A DNA stretch of 19,696 nucleotides from Baffinella frigidus (GCA_026770585.1 MU646651.1:178523-198218), one strand, 5' to 3'. Shown: positions 7,330 to 14,734, numbered from the stretch's first letter. Made by a program: numbers and translations. The notes: generated by a model not told the origin, from the sequence alone.

Positions 7330-7563
7330 ATCCATGGCCGTTGCACGCGGCGGGGGCGCCGACCAAGCGGCCACCAGACGCTGCCGACTCTCGGAACCCT
7401 TGCCAGAGACGCCGCTGCCACCAGTGCGCAGGCTACACACGCCGCAACCTGCGCTACGCTCCGCCGTGGTGCTCATTATCCTCGTTTCGGGCATCTCGCC
7501 CAGCGCCTCGAACACATCTCCCGCCAGCGTCGCCCGTAGCGCTCCCACCGCCTTGGGGGGTCC
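7330..7563 (-). CDS. Possible internal exon, unidentified product
   Basis: The minus strand is open from 7815 to 6769 (348 codons), but only this middle part has strong coding character. It reads GPPKAVGALRATLAGDVFEA and onward, with mostly G or C at third positions. On the minus strand a pyrimidine-containing TGTATCCCTGTGCAG stands just before the first codon and could be a 3' splice site at 7564. No confident donor was found; a GTAAAG on the minus strand soon after the FSQRKS segment is one candidate. The plus strand is also open here (7286-7726), so GC-rich shadow effects could explain the frame. No domain is recognised. Downstream the frame runs into tandem repeat T, which argues against the full 348-residue ORF being one protein. 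Confidence 0.25.
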
Positions 7564-8250
7564 CTGCACAGGGATACAGTGTCTACGTCTACAGGGTGGC
7601 GGGGGGTCGCGGGGGCGGGGCGGGGCGGCGGAGGTGCCTGGGAAGGTGCGACCCTCGATCCTGACTCCGCGGACTTCATTTTTGCGCGCCTCCTCTTGGC
7701 ACCACCAAGCTGCCAGAAGAGCCTGAGATGGCCTGGAGAGATAAAAATTGGACGTGCTCCTTGACCCGGCGCGAATGTTGGACTGGATAGTTCCCCCGAG
7801 GTCGTGCCATTTCACGGGTGCTGATTGCCACCCTTCTCTCGATCTGCCGCCGGACTACGGGGGAGTGTGAACCTGAATCTGCTTCTCTGCGAACGAGCCA
7901 GATTCTTCCTCGCAAGAATCGGGGGATTCGTCCGGCCGCCACCGACCCGCAAAGGTCCGCACCCCGCCCGCCCCGTGTTGCCTTTCTTGCCCGACGCTGA
8001 AACACAAGGTGGTTCTGTTTTCCTCAGGCGGCAGGATCGTTCATTCCAGACCCTGCCACGCCAGAGTCTTGGAAGGGTTAGCCAACGGTCAATTCCTCCT
8101 GAAGGCAGTGGTTTTCAAAATAGGTGTGTTGACTTTCGGTTCGTTGACTTGCCACTTTTGTTTTAACACGCCAAAAGTGGCTTGCTTTCAAGGCGAGAAT
8201 CAACTTCCGATGTGGAAGAAAGCGAATATTTTTATTCGATTCCGGAGTTG
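7564..8250. other. GC-rich stretch, no assignable gene
   Basis: Contains overlapping open frames on both strands (for example 7676-8005 minus and 7825-8166 plus) with no recognisable motif. A small hairpin, GCCACTTTTG/CAAAAGTGGC, lies at 8150-8182. It could contain 5' exon or leader sequence of the possible minus-strand gene, but nothing proves this. Confidence 0.4.
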
Positions 8251-8524
8251 AAATCTGAGGTCACGAACCTGTCCTCAGACGGAACGTGGTGGAGGTCGAG
8301 GAGGGAGAAAGACCACCAACTCTTCGATTTAAGATTGTAGATTTACCCTTGATGTACCCTGGCAGAGACCCCGGATCTGGGGTCTCTGCAAGGGTAAATC
8401 TCAGGTCTAAAATCGATGATTTGGTCCAATCCGCAGGGTTTGTGGCCAGGCACGGGGCGCTGGAGCTAATCTGAGGTCACAAACCTGTCTTCAGGAGGAA
8501 CGTGGGGGAGGGGGAAAGACCACC
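8251..8524. repeat. Direct repeats bracketing a hairpin element
   Basis: The module AATCTGAGGTCACGAACCTG...GGAACGTGG...AAAGACCACC occurs at 8251-8317 and 8468-8524. The hairpin at 8324-8416 lies between, repeating the arrangement seen at 942-1168. Confidence 0.85.
8324..8416. repeat. Long hairpin with GGGGTCTC arms
   Basis: Nested arms: an outer TCGATTTAAGATTGTAGATT against its near complement, then TTACCCTT/AAGGGTAA, then GCAGAGACCCC/GGGGTCTCTGC around GGATCT. The left arm has a bulge (GATGTACCCTG) absent from the right. Confidence 0.8.
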
Positions 8525-8537
8525 TGGGATCGCGGGG

Positions 8538-8661
8538 TAAACCCTCAACCGCAAACCCTAAACCCTAAACCAGGAAACCTAAACCCTAAACCCTAAACCC
8601 TACACCCTAAACTCTAAACCCTAAACCCTAAACCCTAAACCATAAACCACAAACCCTAAAC
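8538..8661. repeat. Interstitial telomere-like tract
   Basis: CCCTAAA units with a few variants (CCCTCAA, CCATAAA, CCACAAA). Confidence 0.9.
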
Positions 8662-8727
8662 GATATTCGCTCACGCAGGCTGGAAGGATAGGTTCCATGC
8701 CCCTGCGTAGAACGCCAGATTTCAAAG

Positions 8728-8858
8728 GGAAACGGTTTTAATTTAAAACCATTGGATTCAATGAAAATTACTACGCGAATGCTTTAATTTTACCAGGCAA
8801 ACTCATTGTGTGTAGTAAATTTCGTTGCCAGAAAGTTTTCAAGTAAAACCGTTTTCCT
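8728..8858. mobile_element. Foldback element, family H (copy H2)
   Basis: Outer arms GGGAAACGGTTTTAATTTAA against, on the other strand, AGGAAAACGGTTTTACTTGA. Inner arms are CAATGAAAATTACTAC and GTGTAGTAAATTTCGTTG. The inner pair is the family H signature. Wider pairing via ACGCCAGATT (8711-8720 and its complement near 8982-8991) may make it part of a larger nested structure. Confidence 0.7.
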
Positions 8859-9217
8859 ATGAGATTGTTCGAGGGGGTTCGGCTCTCTCCGAGCGTCCTA
8901 TTTGACGCCGAACTATCCCAAAAGTCAATAATTCCCCTTATTCTTTGCAGGTGAATTGACTTTTGACAACCCCTGCCCAGAATCTGGCGTGGTAGAACGC
9001 CTTTCTTACAAACGCTCCAGTACAAACAGCATCTAAATATATTTTATGAGGAGCCCAGATTAACTGAGGCAGAGCTAGATAATGCCGCGCACAGTTCCAC
9101 CCCACTCGGTGGGCTACGAGGGTTTCATTGACCCCGGATTCCGGGGTGTTACGTGACCACTTTGCACAAGAAAAAATCTTAAGTTAATTGTCTTCAGGTG
9201 AGCTGACTTTTGATGAA

Positions 9218-9236
9218 AGGTTCGTAGTCCGCCGTG
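9218..9236. mobile_element. Family E end fragment
   Basis: GTTCGTAGTCCGCCGTGTGG-like remnant matching the right end of E elements (CGTAGCCCGCTGTGTGG). Short, so only weakly supported. Confidence 0.4.
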
Positions 9237-9342
9237 TGGCAATACTCCTTACATCACAAAGCATCGGACTACCACCAGCCACCCAAAGTTTACCAGATCG
9301 CGATATGTCGCCTGTAGTAAATTTCACCAAGACTAGACCCTT

Positions 9343-9544
9343 CCACTCCAGGCTCGAAATGTGACTATTTTAAAACCGGGGTACTTTGACAAGTGGGGCG
9401 GTGTGTAGCAATTTTCACACAAATAGTCGCGTTTGGTCACGTTACTGCTCGATATCGAGCAGTAACGTGACTAATCCCGCCCGTGACTGGTACAAATGTT
9501 TACACCCCCACATTTAAAATACCCCGCCTTCCAGCCTAGGGTGG
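9343..9544. mobile_element. MITE-like element, family A (diverged copy A2)
   Basis: Ends CCACTCCAGGCT at the left and CCACCCTAGGCT on the opposite strand at the right. It shares GTACAAATGTTTACA...CCCACAT with A1 and a GTGTAGCAATTTTCAC word. Its centre holds a perfect 36-nt palindrome (9436-9471). No ORF. Confidence 0.7.
9436..9471. repeat. Perfect 36-nt palindrome
   Basis: GTCACGTTACTGCTCGAT followed immediately by its exact complement, with no loop. It forms the centre of A2, where A1 has only GTCACGTAAC. Confidence 0.9.
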
Positions 9545-9658
9545 TCAGGGTTCAGTCCTGGGGGGGGGGGGTTACTCAACTCCACCCAGATCTAGTTCAC
9601 TCCGGGTGGGTCGTGGTAGGTTCCCTGATGCTGCCAGTGCTGCAGTGCTGCACCATGG

Positions 9659-9894
9659 CCTCCTGAACCAAAGCCTCGAGGACTTGGCGGGAGGCAATGG
9701 TTCAGGAGGTCTGAAGCATGGCCTCTGATCCAGGTTGTGGGGGCTCGTTCGCCGGGTGTGGGCCAACCGAGTGAGAGCCCTGCCCGCGACTTCCTCTCCC
9801 CTCGTTTGGTGCCTTGGTGCCGCCTCCTGAACCAAAGCCTCGAGGATTTGGCGGGAGATACTGGACACTGTCCTAGAGGGAATGGTTCAGGAGG
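9659..9894. repeat. Duplicated hairpin module U
   Basis: Two hairpins, 9659-9709 and 9823-9894, each with arms CCTCCTGAACCA and TGGTTCAGGAGG. They share AAGCCTCGAGGACTTGGCGG inside. The second loop has about 20 extra bases (GATACTGGACACTGTCCTAG). A GAAGC.TGG segment follows both. Confidence 0.85.
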
Positions 9895-9990
9895 TCTCGG
9901 GCGTTGAAGCGTGGCGAAAGGATTGGTGGAATAACTCCTCGAATCCAAGCGGGGGTTTGTGCTTTGCTGAGGGCAGGGTTGACCCTTGCC

Positions 9991-10110
9991 ATGGAAAGTA
10001 AAGACGGTTCCACCGATACGCACCAATTGACTCTCGCCGAGGCACGAAAAGATCACTCTGAATTCGAAGATCTCGAGGCTATCTTGAAGCTAGGTCTTGT
10101 TGGCTCTTGA
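9991..10110 (+). CDS. Small ORF, unidentified 39-residue protein or exon
   Basis: Begins at ATG 9991 (context GCCATGG) and ends TGA at 10108-10110. The hydrophilic, acidic protein contains TLAEARKDHSEFEDLEAILK, which could form an amphipathic helix. The frame is also open upstream to about 9904. It matches no family I know. Short length and lack of a second copy leave its status open; it may be a terminal exon or gene fragment. Confidence 0.3.
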   Translation: MESKDGSTDTHQLTLAEARKDHSEFEDLEAILKLGLVGS

Positions 10111-10282
10111 GTCTCTGTTGAGGTGTGCTTTTGACCAGAAGGTGTCGGATCCAAAGATTTTGGGACTGTTTTGAGGAGAGGTCCTTACGACCTTTTAGGG
10201 TTTGTGGAGGAAGGTGGTTGTTTGACGAGAGTAGACGAGAGAAGTTGACCGCAGAGGGCGCACGACATGCCGCACGATCTGG
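10111..10282. other. Spacer, no gene seen
   Basis: Mixed-composition DNA after the small ORF with several GAGG/GAGAG purine words. Nothing assignable. Confidence 0.4.
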
Positions 10283-10390
10283 CCCTAAACCCTAAATCCT
10301 CAACCCTAAACTCTAAACCCTAAACCATCAACCCTAGACCCTAAACCCTCAACCCTCAACCCCGGACCCTGAACCCTGAACCCTACACCC
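10283..10390. repeat. Interstitial telomere-like tract
   Basis: CCCTAAA, CCCTCAA, CCCGGAC and CCCTGAA units. The tract ends within about 10 bp of the sequence encoding the zinc-finger protein. Confidence 0.9.
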
Positions 10391-10982
10391 TATCGGACGC
10401 AAGCAGGGACAGGACACGCCTTCTACTGCAAAAGGGAGTGGGGGCTCTGCTGCGTCGAGCAAGCGGGAGCAGGGTGTTGCCAGGGCCAAGCTCGACTGGA
10501 AGTGCACCACCTGCGGCAAGGCCTTCACGCAGTCCAGCAGCCTGGTGTCGCACATGCGCACCCATTCCGGCGTCCGCCCTTACGCTTGCACCACCTGCGG
10601 CAAGGCCTTCGCGCACGCCAGCAGCCTGGTGTCGCATACACGCACCCATACCGGCGTCCGCCCCTACGTCTGCACCACCTGCGGCAAGGCCTGCTCGCAG
10701 TCCGGCAGCCTGACGAAGCACATGCGCACCCATTCCGGCGCCCGCCCCTACGCCTGCACCACCTGCGGCAAGGCCTTCGCGCAGTCCAGCAACCTGGCGA
10801 AGCACCGCAGAAAAAGGCACTCTCTCGATCGCGAGCGAGGCTGGTGGGAGCTCCAGACCCTGGGGGCGCGTGTCTTCGGGGCAGGGGCCAGAGTGAGAGC
10901 GGCCCTGGTCTGGACAGGCCCGTCTTGGGACTGCTTTCACACAGGACAGCACGTGAAGCGGGGGTACATTGCTGGCATGTGA
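10380..10982 (+). CDS. C2H2 zinc-finger protein, partial (no start codon)
   Basis: Encodes four tandem classical C2H2 fingers, so the product is probably a nuclear DNA-binding protein. Fingers are at about 10503-10565, 10587-10649, 10671-10733 and 10755-10820. The first three fit C-x2-C-x12-H-x3-H; the fourth ends H-x4-H. Each has the CTTCGKA finger start, and linkers are S/TG(V/A)RPY, close to the common TGEKPY linker. Helix contact residues (-1, 2, 3, 6) read Q-S-S-S, H-S-S-S, Q-G-S-K and Q-S-N-K. The DNA repeats with an 84-bp period, indicating finger duplication. Third positions are strongly C or G. The frame is open from 10380 (after TGA 10377) through a Ser/Gly/Lys-rich lead (STAKGSGGSAASSKREQ), but no ATG occurs before 10554, inside the linker region of finger 1. 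The true start is therefore probably an upstream exon, with an acceptor around 10404-10412, or the gene is a fragment. The tail after finger 4 (to TGA 10980-10982) is not zinc-finger-like and may be intron. Confidence 0.8.
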   Translation, partial: TLHPIGRKQGQDTPSTAKGSGGSAASSKREQGVARAKLDWKCTTCGKAFTQSSSLVSHMRTHSGVRPYACTTCGKAFAHASSLVSHTRTHTGVRPYVCTTCGKACSQSGSLTKHMRTHSGARPYACTTCGKAFAQSSNLAKHRRKRHSLDRERGWWELQTLGARVFGAGARVRAALVWTGPSWDCFHTGQHVKRGYIAGM

Positions 10983-11039
10983 TTATGCATAAAGGTCTGT
11001 TTCGTCACGAGGGTTCGTCTCTGCAATAACAGGGGTACC

Positions 11040-11146
11040 TCGTTCTTAAGAAACCCGCTCCTCCTAGGACCCTACCGTAGGACCATACCTAGGGCCCTAC
11101 GGTGGTCCTAGGGGGGTGACAGTTTCTTATCAACGAGGTGCCCCTG
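11040..11146. mobile_element. MITE-like element, family B (copy B5)
   Basis: CAGGGGTACCTCGTTCTTAA at the left; the right arm reads, on the other strand, CAGGGGCACCTCGTTGATAA. The centre has CCCTACCGTAGGACC. No matching TA duplication, so flanks are mutated. It lies 57 bp after the zinc-finger frame stop. Confidence 0.85.
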
Positions 11147-11184
11147 GCCTTGCGACATGGTTTTCGGGAGTAGATTTCACGGTT

Positions 11185-11305
11185 CAGGGGTACCTCGCTC
11201 ATAAGAAAGCGCACCCCCCCCTGGGACCATCATAGGGCCCTAGGCACAGTCCTGCTGTAGGGTCCTAGGGGGGGTGCGCTTTCTCATGAGCGAGGTACCC
11301 CTGTA
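11185..11305. mobile_element. MITE-like element, family B (copy B6)
   Basis: CAGGGGTACCTCGCTCATAA ends; right flank TA, left flank TT. The centre has CCTGCTGTAGGGTCC. Confidence 0.88.
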
Positions 11306-11366
11306 CACACAATTGAACCTTGGTGCTGCATCCCACGGAAGGACACAGACCGCGGCAGCTGTCTCA

Positions 11367-11488
11367 CATAGGGCTGCCTCACTCATAAGAAACCGCCCCC
11401 CCCCCATGACCCTACGGTAGCCCTATGCCTAGGGCCCTATGGTGGTCCTAGGGGGGGGTCGATTTCTCCTGGGGGAGGTACCCCTGTA
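11367..11488. mobile_element. MITE-like element, family B (diverged copy B7)
   Basis: The left end is eroded (CATAGGGCTGCCTCACTCATAA). The right end still reads GGGGGAGGTACCCCTGTA, with damaged inner arm TTTCTCCT. The core ACCCTACGGTAGCCC is kept. Confidence 0.8.
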
Positions 11489-11509
11489 GGCGGTGCGCGA
11501 GAGAAAACC

Positions 11510-11731
11510 ACTTCATTGAATGCAGGCATGAACACACTAATAGGGCAATGGACTAAAAATGGGGTAGTTAGGCCTACGACATTGCCTGGGACCTCCTACT
11601 GTAGGCCAAAATCCTGGGGACTTTTTGGTCATAGGGGCCCTACGGCCTACGGTAGGCAATTCCGTAGGCTTAAGTACCCCATTTTTAGTCCGTTAGCCTA
11701 TGAACTTTATTGAATACAGGCATGAACACAC
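11510..11731. repeat. 28-bp direct repeats bracketing D2
   Basis: ACTTCATTGAATGCAGGCAT... at 11510-11537 and ACTTTATTGAATACAGGCAT... at 11704-11731, two differences in 28 bp. D2 occupies the interval. Confidence 0.85.
11539..11705. mobile_element. MITE-like element, family D (copy D2)
   Basis: Left AATAGGGCAATGGACTAAAA then ATGGGGTA; right on the opposite strand TCATAGGCTAACGGACTAAA then AATGGGGTA. The interior has GGCCTACGGTAGGCAATTCC. Same architecture as D1 and D3, but the arm sequence between end and core differs in each. Confidence 0.85.
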
Positions 11732-11784
11732 GGCAGCGTCAAGCTTTCCCAGAGCCACGCAGGACCCTTCGCGGGGGTATTTCG

Positions 11785-11822
11785 TGGCTGGCATTTGAGC
11801 CATTGGCTGGCATTGGAGCCAT
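11785..11822. repeat. 19-bp tandem duplication
   Basis: TGGCTGGCATTTGAGCCAT is followed directly by TGGCTGGCATTGGAGCCAT, differing at one base. Confidence 0.9.
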
Positions 11823-11990
11823 TTTCATCTAAAAAATGACTTTTGAAATATATTTCCACAAAATCAACTTGTGAAATACCCCCCCCCCCCAAGAATCCTA
11901 GGTGGGGCACGAGAGGTGCGTGGGCTGTGTGAGAACCTCGAATGTTGGAGTGGGAAGTGGAACAGCCCCGCCGGCAGGCTCGTGAACGCC

Positions 11991-12008
11991 CGCGTGACCG
12001 GTCACGCG
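11991..12008. repeat. Perfect 18-nt palindrome
   Basis: CGCGTGACCGGTCACGCG. It could be a protein-binding site, but nothing around it identifies a regulated gene. Confidence 0.7.
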
Positions 12009-12121
12009 GACGCCGAAGCCAGACGGTCGGTCGTGACTGCCTTGTCATGTTACTGGCGAACGGTGAGACGCACGAATGCTCTGGGTGCCTCAGCACGCCT
12101 CGCCCGCTAGGACGAACCACC

Positions 12122-12242
12122 TACAGGGGTTACTTGAAATTAAGAACACACACCATCCCTAGGGTGGTCCTATGCTCCTAGGCATAGCCCTACCGTAGGC
12201 CCCTAGGGCGGTGCGTGTCCTTAATGTCGAGGAACCCCTGTA
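12122..12242. mobile_element. Family B subfamily variant (copy B8)
   Basis: TA-bounded, same CAGGGG terminus, but the subterminal arm is different: CAGGGGTTACTTGAAATTAA on the left and CAGGGGTTCCTCGACATTAA on the opposite strand, then AAGAACACACACC/GTGCGTGTCCTT. The centre is GCCCTACCGTAGGCCCC. It shows that the arm can be replaced while the terminus and core are retained. Confidence 0.85.
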
Positions 12243-12375
12243 CAACTACCGAATAGAGAGAGACGAGAGAGACCTTCACTACCAACACGACCGCAAAGTA
12301 TACACCCCTGCCGAGACTGTGTCTGAGTGTATTGAGAGAGAGACCTTTATTACTACCAACGAGGGAGGCCTTTAT

Positions 12376-12492
12376 TACAGGGGTACCTCGCGCATAAGAA
12401 AGCGCCCCCCCCTAGGACCCTACAGTAGGCCTATGCCTAGGGCCCTATGCTGGTCCTTAGGGGGGTTCGCTTTCTTATGCGCGAGGTACCCC
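12376..12492. mobile_element. MITE-like element, family B (copy B9)
   Basis: Left flank TA, arm CAGGGGTACCTCGCGCATAA. The right arm complement has the matching compensatory GCGCATAA change, so both arms were homogenised. The final GTA is lost where C5 begins. Confidence 0.88.
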
Positions 12493-12597
12493 TATCCCTT
12501 AAGTGGCCGGTAGGCTCATACGCCCTACCGAAGGGCCCTAGGACCTACCTAGGACCTCATGGAGGTCAATTTTGACCGCCTGGCCACTTAAGGGATA
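12493..12597. mobile_element. MITE-like element, family C (copy C5)
   Basis: TA-bounded TCCCTTAAGTGGCC with a perfect complement at the right (GGCCACTTAAGGGA). Inserted directly at the end of B9. Confidence 0.9.
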
Positions 12598-12662
12598 CTT
12601 CCAAGATCCAGGAGAATCTGAGGTGGCGCCGAGTATACGGCCAGGCAGATTCCAACCTGGTT
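12598..12662. repeat. Dispersed module Y, copy 1
   Basis: CTTCCAAGATCCAGGAGAAT through GCCAGGCAGATTCCAACCTGG. A second copy lies at 13534-13597. The first is preceded by TA of C5 and the second by TA of a B element. Confidence 0.85.
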
Positions 12663-12694
12663 TAGGGTGTAGGGTGTAGGGTTTAGGGTTGAAG
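12659..12694. repeat. Short TTTAGGG tract
   Basis: Units TTTAGGG and TGTAGGG, in the opposite orientation to the tracts left of 10.4 kb. Confidence 0.85.
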
Positions 12695-12695
12695 G

Positions 12696-12800
12696 TATCC
12701 CTTAAGTGGCGAGGGGGTCAAATTTGACCAGCAAGAGGTCCTAGGCAGGTCCTAGGGCCCTACGGTAGGGCGTATGAGCCTACTGACCACTTAAGGGATA
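12696..12800. mobile_element. MITE-like element, family C (copy C6)
   Basis: TA-bounded TCCCTTAAGTGGCGAGG and complement ACCACTTAAGGGA. The core is GGGCCCTACGGTAGGGCGTA. Bracketed by direct copies of GCCAGGCAGATTCCAACCTG at 12640-12662 and 12803-12824. Confidence 0.9.
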
Positions 12801-12828
12801 CTGCCAGGCAGATTCCAACCTGGTCGGG

Positions 12829-12954
12829 GTTTAGTGTTTAGGGTGTGGTTTAGGGTTTAGGGTTGAGGGTTGAGGGTGTAATAGGGTTTGGGGCTTAGGG
12901 TTAAGGGTTGAAGGTGTAGGGTTCCCTAAGCTCGAAGCCCTAAGCCCTAAACCA
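12829..12954. repeat. Telomere-like tract with orientation switch
   Basis: TTTAGGG-type units up to about 12932, then CCCTAAG and CCCTAAA units (12934-12953) on the same strand. This is a head-to-head junction inside one tract. Confidence 0.85.
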
Positions 12955-13370
12955 GGTTGGAGGGACTGGGGCGTACGACTGTGGGTGCTGACGGGAGGAG
13001 TCCGATGGGGTTCCAGAGTTTAGGGTTCACGGTTCGGGGCGTGTTCAGGGGTTTCAGGGGTTTGAGGTTGGGGAGTACGAGGCCAGCGAAGAGAGTCGGC
13101 GCTAACGAACGGGGTTCGATGCGGGGTTTGTTCCGGGTTTTCAGGGGTTGGAGGTTGGGGCGTACTAGGCCAGCGAAGAGTGTAGGAGCAGAAGCAAAGG
13201 GTCCGATAGGGGAGAAGAACCACATGCCCTCAGCCCTCAGCTCAAAAGAAGCATATGCCCTAAGCCCTAAGTTTGTTCAGGGATTTTCAGGGGGTTGAGG
13301 TTGGGGCATACGAGGCCAGCGAAGAGTGTCGGCGGTAAGGAAAGGGGTCCGATGCGTGAGAAGAAGCACA
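12955..13370. repeat. Degenerate minisatellite, about four units
   Basis: Repeating core TTGGGGAGTACGAGGCCAGC plus GAAGAG.GTCGG and GGGGTCCGATG, with unit spacing of roughly 87-146 bp (cores near 12965, 13070, 13155, 13300). Units are separated by TTCAGGGG telomere-like words. Open frames here on both strands are repeat shadows. Confidence 0.75.
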
Positions 13371-13412
13371 TTGTCCAGTGCGAATCCAGCGCCATGAATA
13401 CCGCGGTACACC

Positions 13413-13533
13413 TACAGGGGTACCTCGTTCATAAGAAACTGCCTCCTCCTAGGACCCTACCGTAGGTCTATGCCTAGGGCCTTGAGGTGGTCCTAGGGGG
13501 GGGGCAGTTTCTTATGAGCAAGGTACCCCTGTA
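13413..13533. mobile_element. MITE-like element, family B (copy B10)
   Basis: TA on both sides; CAGGGGTACCTCGTTCATAA and complement CAGGGGTACCTTGCTCATAA. The core is ACCCTACCGTAGGTC. Confidence 0.9.
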
Positions 13534-13597
13534 CTTCCAAGATCCAGGAGCATCTGAGGGGGTGCCAAGTATACTGCCAGACAGATTCCAACCTGGT
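13534..13597. repeat. Dispersed module Y, copy 2
   Basis: CTTCCAAGATCCAGGAGCAT through GCCAGACAGATTCCAACCTG, then a telomere-like tract, as after copy 1. Confidence 0.85.
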
Positions 13598-13598
13598 C

Positions 13599-13641
13599 GG
13601 GTTTAGGGTTTAGGGTGTGGTTAGGGGGGGGGCAGTTTCTT
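13599..13641. repeat. Short TTTAGGG tract fused to a B fragment
   Basis: TTTAGGG units to about 13626, then GGGGGGGGGCAGTTTCTT, matching the right-hand arm of a B element without its terminus. Confidence 0.7.
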
Positions 13642-13721
13642 CCAGGTGGATGAACACCGCAGTGCACCTAGAACGTAGTTAATCACTTTTCAGAAGAAGG
13701 CCAGCTTGAAGCCACATAGTA

Positions 13722-13775
13722 ACTGACTAGTAACCAACTAATTAACCAACTAACTAACAAACCAACTAATTTGCA
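13722..13775. repeat. AACTAACC-type simple repeat
   Basis: Degenerate ACTAACAAACCAACTAATT units, AT-rich and of low complexity. Confidence 0.75.
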
Positions 13776-13829
13776 GTTAACAAACTTTGGGGGAATCAAG
13801 CGCCATGAACACCGCGGTGCACCTGCCGT

Positions 13830-14099
13830 TCGGGTTTCGGGTTTTGGGTTTTAGGTTTTGGGTTTTGGGGTTTGGGGTTTCGGGTTTGGAGCCACAGAGG
13901 AGGTGTGGGTTTGGGGTTTGGGGTTTGGGGTTTGGAGTTTGGGGTTTGGTGGTTGGGGTTTGGGGTTTGGGGTTTGGGGTTTGGGTTTTGGGGTTTGGGG
14001 TTTGGGGTTTGGGGTTTGGGGTTTGGGGTTTGGGGTTTGGGGATTGGGGTTTGGGGTTTGGGGTTTGGGTTTTGGGGTTTGGGGTTTGGGGTTTGGGGT
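13830..14099. repeat. (GGGGTTT)n tract running into the gap
   Basis: After degenerate TTTTGGG and TTTCGGG units, more than twenty GGGGTTT units follow almost without interruption. This is a G4-run variant of the telomere heptamer with strong G-quadruplex potential. It is cut off by the unresolved bases at 14100. Confidence 0.95.
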
Positions 14100-14696
14100 N
14101 NNNNNNNNNNNNNNNNNNNNNNNNNNNNNNNNNNNNNNNNNNNNNNNNNNNNNNNNNNNNNNNNNNNNNNNNNNNNNNNNNNNNNNNNNNNNNNNNNNNN
14201 NNNNNNNNNNNNNNNNNNNNNNNNNNNNNNNNNNNNNNNNNNNNNNNNNNNNNNNNNNNNNNNNNNNNNNNNNNNNNNNNNNNNNNNNNNNNNNNNNNNN
14301 NNNNNNNNNNNNNNNNNNNNNNNNNNNNNNNNNNNNNNNNNNNNNNNNNNNNNNNNNNNNNNNNNNNNNNNNNNNNNNNNNNNNNNNNNNNNNNNNNNNN
14401 NNNNNNNNNNNNNNNNNNNNNNNNNNNNNNNNNNNNNNNNNNNNNNNNNNNNNNNNNNNNNNNNNNNNNNNNNNNNNNNNNNNNNNNNNNNNNNNNNNNN
14501 NNNNNNNNNNNNNNNNNNNNNNNNNNNNNNNNNNNNNNNNNNNNNNNNNNNNNNNNNNNNNNNNNNNNNNNNNNNNNNNNNNNNNNNNNNNNNNNNNNNN
14601 NNNNNNNNNNNNNNNNNNNNNNNNNNNNNNNNNNNNNNNNNNNNNNNNNNNNNNNNNNNNNNNNNNNNNNNNNNNNNNNNNNNNNNNNNNNNNNNN
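14100..14696. other. Assembly gap (597 unresolved bases)
   Basis: Run of N between a GGGGTTT tract and a TA microsatellite. Open frames reported across it are meaningless. Confidence 1.
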
Positions 14697-14734
14697 TATA
14701 TATATATATATATGTATATATATAAAAAAAAAAC
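14697..14734. repeat. TA microsatellite with A run
   Basis: (TA)n with one TATG interruption followed by about ten A residues, right edge of the assembly gap. Confidence 0.95.

Larger units (their letters stand above)
13385..13823. repeat. Dispersed word ATGAACACCGCGGTGCACCT, three copies
   Basis: Copies at about 13394-13413, 13653-13672 and 13804-13823. The first and third are preceded by AGCGCC. The first is followed by a B element, the third by the GGGGTTT tract. Confidence 0.75.

Noticed and set aside
9592-10056. Minus-strand frames of 98 and 154 residues
   Set aside because: They cover the duplicated hairpin module U and repeat its translation (AKSSRLWFRR) in two frames; no domain and no conserved codon pattern.
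10383-10952. Minus-strand frame of 189 residues opposite the zinc fingers
   Set aside because: It is the antisense shadow of the GC-rich finger repeats; the plus strand has the recognisable domain.
11040-11488. Bacterial-style terminators or attenuators for the B hairpins
   Set aside because: Ends are constant, flanks are TA and copies are dispersed; there is no U tract or operon context.
12957-13298. Plus- and minus-strand frames in the minisatellite
   Set aside because: Both strands give repeated peptides because the DNA unit repeats; not evidence of coding.
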